DNA of 64,000 nucleotides from Flavobacterium ustbae (GTDB lineage Bacteria; Bacteroidota; Bacteroidia; Flavobacteriales; Flavobacteriaceae): assembly GCF_003946915.1 (NCBI RefSeq), contig NZ_RPOC01000002.1, positions 1 through 64,000 on the forward strand. Direction: 5' to 3'. The translations under genes were made by a program, and so were the position numbers. How positions within the stretch are numbered: position 1 is the first letter of the stretch; each line of letters opens with the position of its first letter. Shown piece after piece: positions 61,682-64,000 of this stretch. Under the pieces are notes generated by a model, which was given only the letters and a program-made list of their open reading frames with translations, did not search any database and had not been told where the DNA came from.

Positions 61682-63043
61682 ATGCGATTCCATTACTATC
61701 TATTCATTGTATTTGGATTTCTTTTAACTGGTTGCGGCGCTTATTATAATCAACCCACTGGAGTACAGAAAGCTGTTTTGGGAGAAGGCACGCCTGCGAC
61801 TTCATTATTAAAAGATCTGCCAAAACCTAAGGAACAAGTCGTTGTCGGTGTCTACAAATTTAGAGACCAGACAGGGCAATATAAACCTCAGGAAAACGGA
61901 AGCAGTTTTAGTACTGCCGTAACTCAGGGTGCAACCTCAATTTTGATAAAAGCACTAGAAGACTCAAAATGGTTTGTGCCAATTGAGCGTGAAAATATCG
62001 GAAACCTTTTGCAGGAGCGAAACCTTATTCGCGCTACAAGACAAGAATATGTAAAAAATGCGAATCCAAACGAACCGCAATTGACTCCGCTTTTATATGC
62101 TGGGGTATTGCTGGAAGGAGGGATTGTTTCGTATGATTCCAATATTATCACAGGCGGATTCGGAGCTAGGTATTTTGGTGCTGGAGCATCTGTAAAATAC
62201 CGTCAGGATCGAGTTACTATTTACTTGAGAATGATTTCTACCTCAAACGGAAAAATCTTAAAATCAATTTACATTTCAAAAACAATACTTTCTCAAGCTA
62301 TTGATGAAAGCCTTTTTAGATATGTCAATTTTAAAAGACTTTTGGAAGTTGAAACAGGATATACTACCAATGAACCAGTGCATATGGCTGTAACAGAAGC
62401 TATAGAAAAAGCAGTAGAATCATTGGTTTTAGAAGGAATAAAAGATAATATCTGGCAGGCCGATGCACCAAAATGGCAGGTTGATAATTTACTTAAAGCT
62501 TACGCTGAAGAAACCAAAACGGCCGATGTAACAGGCCTTTATGATAGAGTTTTGGAAAACAGAAGAAGTAAATTTTCTATGGAACTTTCTGGCGGAACCA
62601 CTTTAATGGATGGAGATTACAGAGATCCGCTTTTACGACCTTTTGGACGTGGAGCCTTAAAATGGCTTATTACTCCAAGTTTTACAGTAAGTGCTTCTAC
62701 AAACGTCGTAAATCTTGCTAACAAAAATTTACTTGATGTAGGTTATCTTACTTATGACCTTAATATGGAGTGGATCATACTTCCTAAAGATCGTCTTACG
62801 CCATTTTTATACGCTGGAGGAGGATATGGAATGAATCGAAAATTTGAAAATTCATACGGTAAATTTCAGTACGGAGCAGGCTTAGAATATATGGCATCAG
62901 ATCGAATTGGGATAAAATTATTTGCTGAACAAAATATAAATTTCAGTGACAATCTTGACTATATAGTAGCGGGAACACGAGATGATTATTATTATAAATT
63001 CGGATTAGGATTAACGTATTATTTTGTCAAAAAGAAAAAATAA
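61682..63043 (+). CDS. csgG: CsgG secretion channel with C-terminal beta-barrel extension
   Basis: A 453-residue lipoprotein (lipobox LTGC). Residues about 20-290 are CsgG: 'VVVGVYKFRDQTGQYKPQENGSSFSTAVTQGATSILIKALEDSKWFVPIERENIGNLLQERNLIRATRQE', 'GVLLEGGIVSYDSNIITGGFGARYFGAGASVKYRQDRVTIYLRMISTSNGKILKSIYISKTILSQAIDESLFRYVNFKRLLEVETGYTTNEP'. This forms the nonameric outer-membrane channel for curlin export. Beyond about 290, where the E. coli protein ends, are some 160 residues of beta-barrel-like strands (FSMELSGGTTLMDGDYRDPLLR... YLTYDLNMEWIILPKDRLTPFLYAGGGYGMNRKF... FGLGLTYYF). Confidence 0.93.
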   Translation: MRFHYYLFIVFGFLLTGCGAYYNQPTGVQKAVLGEGTPATSLLKDLPKPKEQVVVGVYKFRDQTGQYKPQENGSSFSTAVTQGATSILIKALEDSKWFVPIERENIGNLLQERNLIRATRQEYVKNANPNEPQLTPLLYAGVLLEGGIVSYDSNIITGGFGARYFGAGASVKYRQDRVTIYLRMISTSNGKILKSIYISKTILSQAIDESLFRYVNFKRLLEVETGYTTNEPVHMAVTEAIEKAVESLVLEGIKDNIWQADAPKWQVDNLLKAYAEETKTADVTGLYDRVLENRRSKFSMELSGGTTLMDGDYRDPLLRPFGRGALKWLITPSFTVSASTNVVNLANKNLLDVGYLTYDLNMEWIILPKDRLTPFLYAGGGYGMNRKFENSYGKFQYGAGLEYMASDRIGIKLFAEQNINFSDNLDYIVAGTRDDYYYKFGLGLTYYFVKKKK

Positions 63044-63099
63044 TATGTTAGAAATTTCTAAAGTATAAGGACCCGTTTAAATTTTAAAATAAACTAATC

Positions 63100-64000
63100 A
63101 TGAAGTATTTATACAAAATAATAAGTGCAATTTTTTTGGTGGTTTTGATTTCCTGCAGCGAAGAAAAAATTGGTGAATCTGAATTTGGAACAGTGACAGG
63201 AAAAGTAGTCAATAGTGATACATTTGAACCAATGGAAAATGTCAAAATAGTATCAAGTCCGACAACAAGTACCGTTTTTACAAATGCTGAAGGAAAATTT
63301 ACAGTTTCAAATATAAAAGTCGGAGAATATTCTTTTCAAGCTCAAAAAGAAGGTTTTGTAGCAAAATTTGAAGCAGTTAGTGTTACAGCAAATAATACCT
63401 CTGAGATTGTATTTGAATTAAGCAAATCGACAGTAAATAACAAACCTCCAACAGTTCCAGCGTTAACTGCGCCAGTAGACAATAGCACAAGCCAGCCAGT
63501 AAATGTAGAATTAGCTTGGACTGTAACCGATCCTGATAATGATGCTATGACCTATACCATCAATCTGAGAAATGATAAAAATAGTGTTGTAGCAGTTTTT
63601 GCAGATATAAAAGAAAAAAAACTGGCGCTTACAAACCTTATATATGGGGCAAAATATTATTGGCAGGTTTCTGTAAGTGACGGAATAAACACACCTGTTT
63701 TGAGTGCGATAAGTTCATTTACAACCGTAGCTTTCCCGTCGACACGATATTTATTTGTAAAAAATATAAATGGAAATAATGTGATTTTTACAGCAGACGA
63801 TGCCGGTAAACAATACCAATTAACAAGTTCTGAGAAAAACTACTGGCGTCCGAGACGAAATAATAACGCTCGAAAAATTGCATTTATAGGAACAAACGGT
63901 TCTAAAAATGATATTTACACCATGAATTTTGACGGATCAGATATAAAGAAAGTTACAGGTTCTATTCCGATTGCAGGCTTTAATGCAGATTATTTAAGCT
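63100..64000 (+). CDS. Curli-linked lipoprotein with propeller-like domain (partial)
   Basis: At least 300 residues, open at the window end. The start ATG at 63100 gives MKYLYKIISAIFLVVLISC with a lipobox Cys19. Order: CarboxypepD-type beta sandwich (about 29-110; GTVTGKVVNSDTFEPMENVKIVSS... GKFTVSNIKVGEYSFQAQKEGF), a fibronectin type III-like domain (about 115-210; PPTVPALTAPVDNSTSQPVNVELAWTVTDPDNDAMTY... YYWQVSVSDGINTP), then the start of a TolB-like propeller (ARKIAFIGTNGSKNDIYTMNFDGSDIKKVTG). It follows csgG by 56 bp. Probably outer-membrane, surface-exposed, linked with curli; the role is inferred. Confidence 0.8.
   Translation, partial: MKYLYKIISAIFLVVLISCSEEKIGESEFGTVTGKVVNSDTFEPMENVKIVSSPTTSTVFTNAEGKFTVSNIKVGEYSFQAQKEGFVAKFEAVSVTANNTSEIVFELSKSTVNNKPPTVPALTAPVDNSTSQPVNVELAWTVTDPDNDAMTYTINLRNDKNSVVAVFADIKEKKLALTNLIYGAKYYWQVSVSDGINTPVLSAISSFTTVAFPSTRYLFVKNINGNNVIFTADDAGKQYQLTSSEKNYWRPRRNNNARKIAFIGTNGSKNDIYTMNFDGSDIKKVTGSIPIAGFNADYLS

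Overview
The window is chromosomal DNA from a Flavobacterium-like member of the Bacteroidota (inference). It is AT-rich. Many start regions carry the Bacteroidota -7 box TAnnTTTG. The gene families are typical of this group: DUF5723, DUF4197, DUF6265, DUF5995, a type II and a type III glutamine synthetase, an IcmF-type fused mutase and a Bacteroidota-style curli operon. I see no rRNA, tRNA, CRISPR array, intact insertion sequence or prophage.

Layout. 0.1-5 kb: DUF1573 protein, valyl-tRNA synthetase, amino acid permease. 5.1-9.6 kb: leftward iron-uptake operon (TonB-dependent receptor, PepSY membrane protein, DUF4198 protein) behind a promoter with a Fur-like palindrome. 9.7-18.6 kb: MFS transporter, two DUF6265 lipoproteins, topoisomerase III, a small reductase/SRPBCC operon, a GreA/GreB-family factor and DUF5995. 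18.6-22.3 kb: AT-rich accessory islet of lipoproteins and small secreted proteins, including a Cys-rich peptide. 22.6-25.4 kb: prfA and a DUF5723 protein. 25.7-31.7 kb: leftward stress-envelope cluster (holin-like, YtxH, a 50-residue membrane protein, OMP, DUF4142-like lipoprotein, CsbD) with an AraC-type regulator, response regulator and histidine kinase operon. 32-44.3 kb: pyrF, a BtuF-like protein, a 256-bp tandem repeat, catalase, purU, DUF4197, L,D-transpeptidase, icmF. 44.4-53.7 kb: accessory region with a large membrane protein, a possible specificity-domain fragment, a degenerate Hint protein, four paralogous small secreted proteins and a divergent AraC regulator. 53.7-58.7 kb: TerC, glnA (GSII) and glnN (GSIII). 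59-64 kb: curli operon, running off the window end.

The strongest points for a second look are these. (1) A conserved roughly 30-nt element lies upstream of three of the four secreted paralogues and also upstream of the neighbouring AraC gene, which suggests a self-contained regulon. (2) The csgE gene is split by an A10 tract holding an A_AAA_AAG slippery heptamer; one -1 shift restores a fused protein of 243 residues. (3) CsgG carries an extra C-terminal beta-barrel-like domain. (4) A 256-bp tandem array has a terminator-like hairpin in each unit. (5) Many intergenic regions are built from long inverted repeats made of recurring short words. (6) A lone Hint-like protein has lost key catalytic residues.

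All functional calls come from reading protein sequences and motifs; no database search was run.
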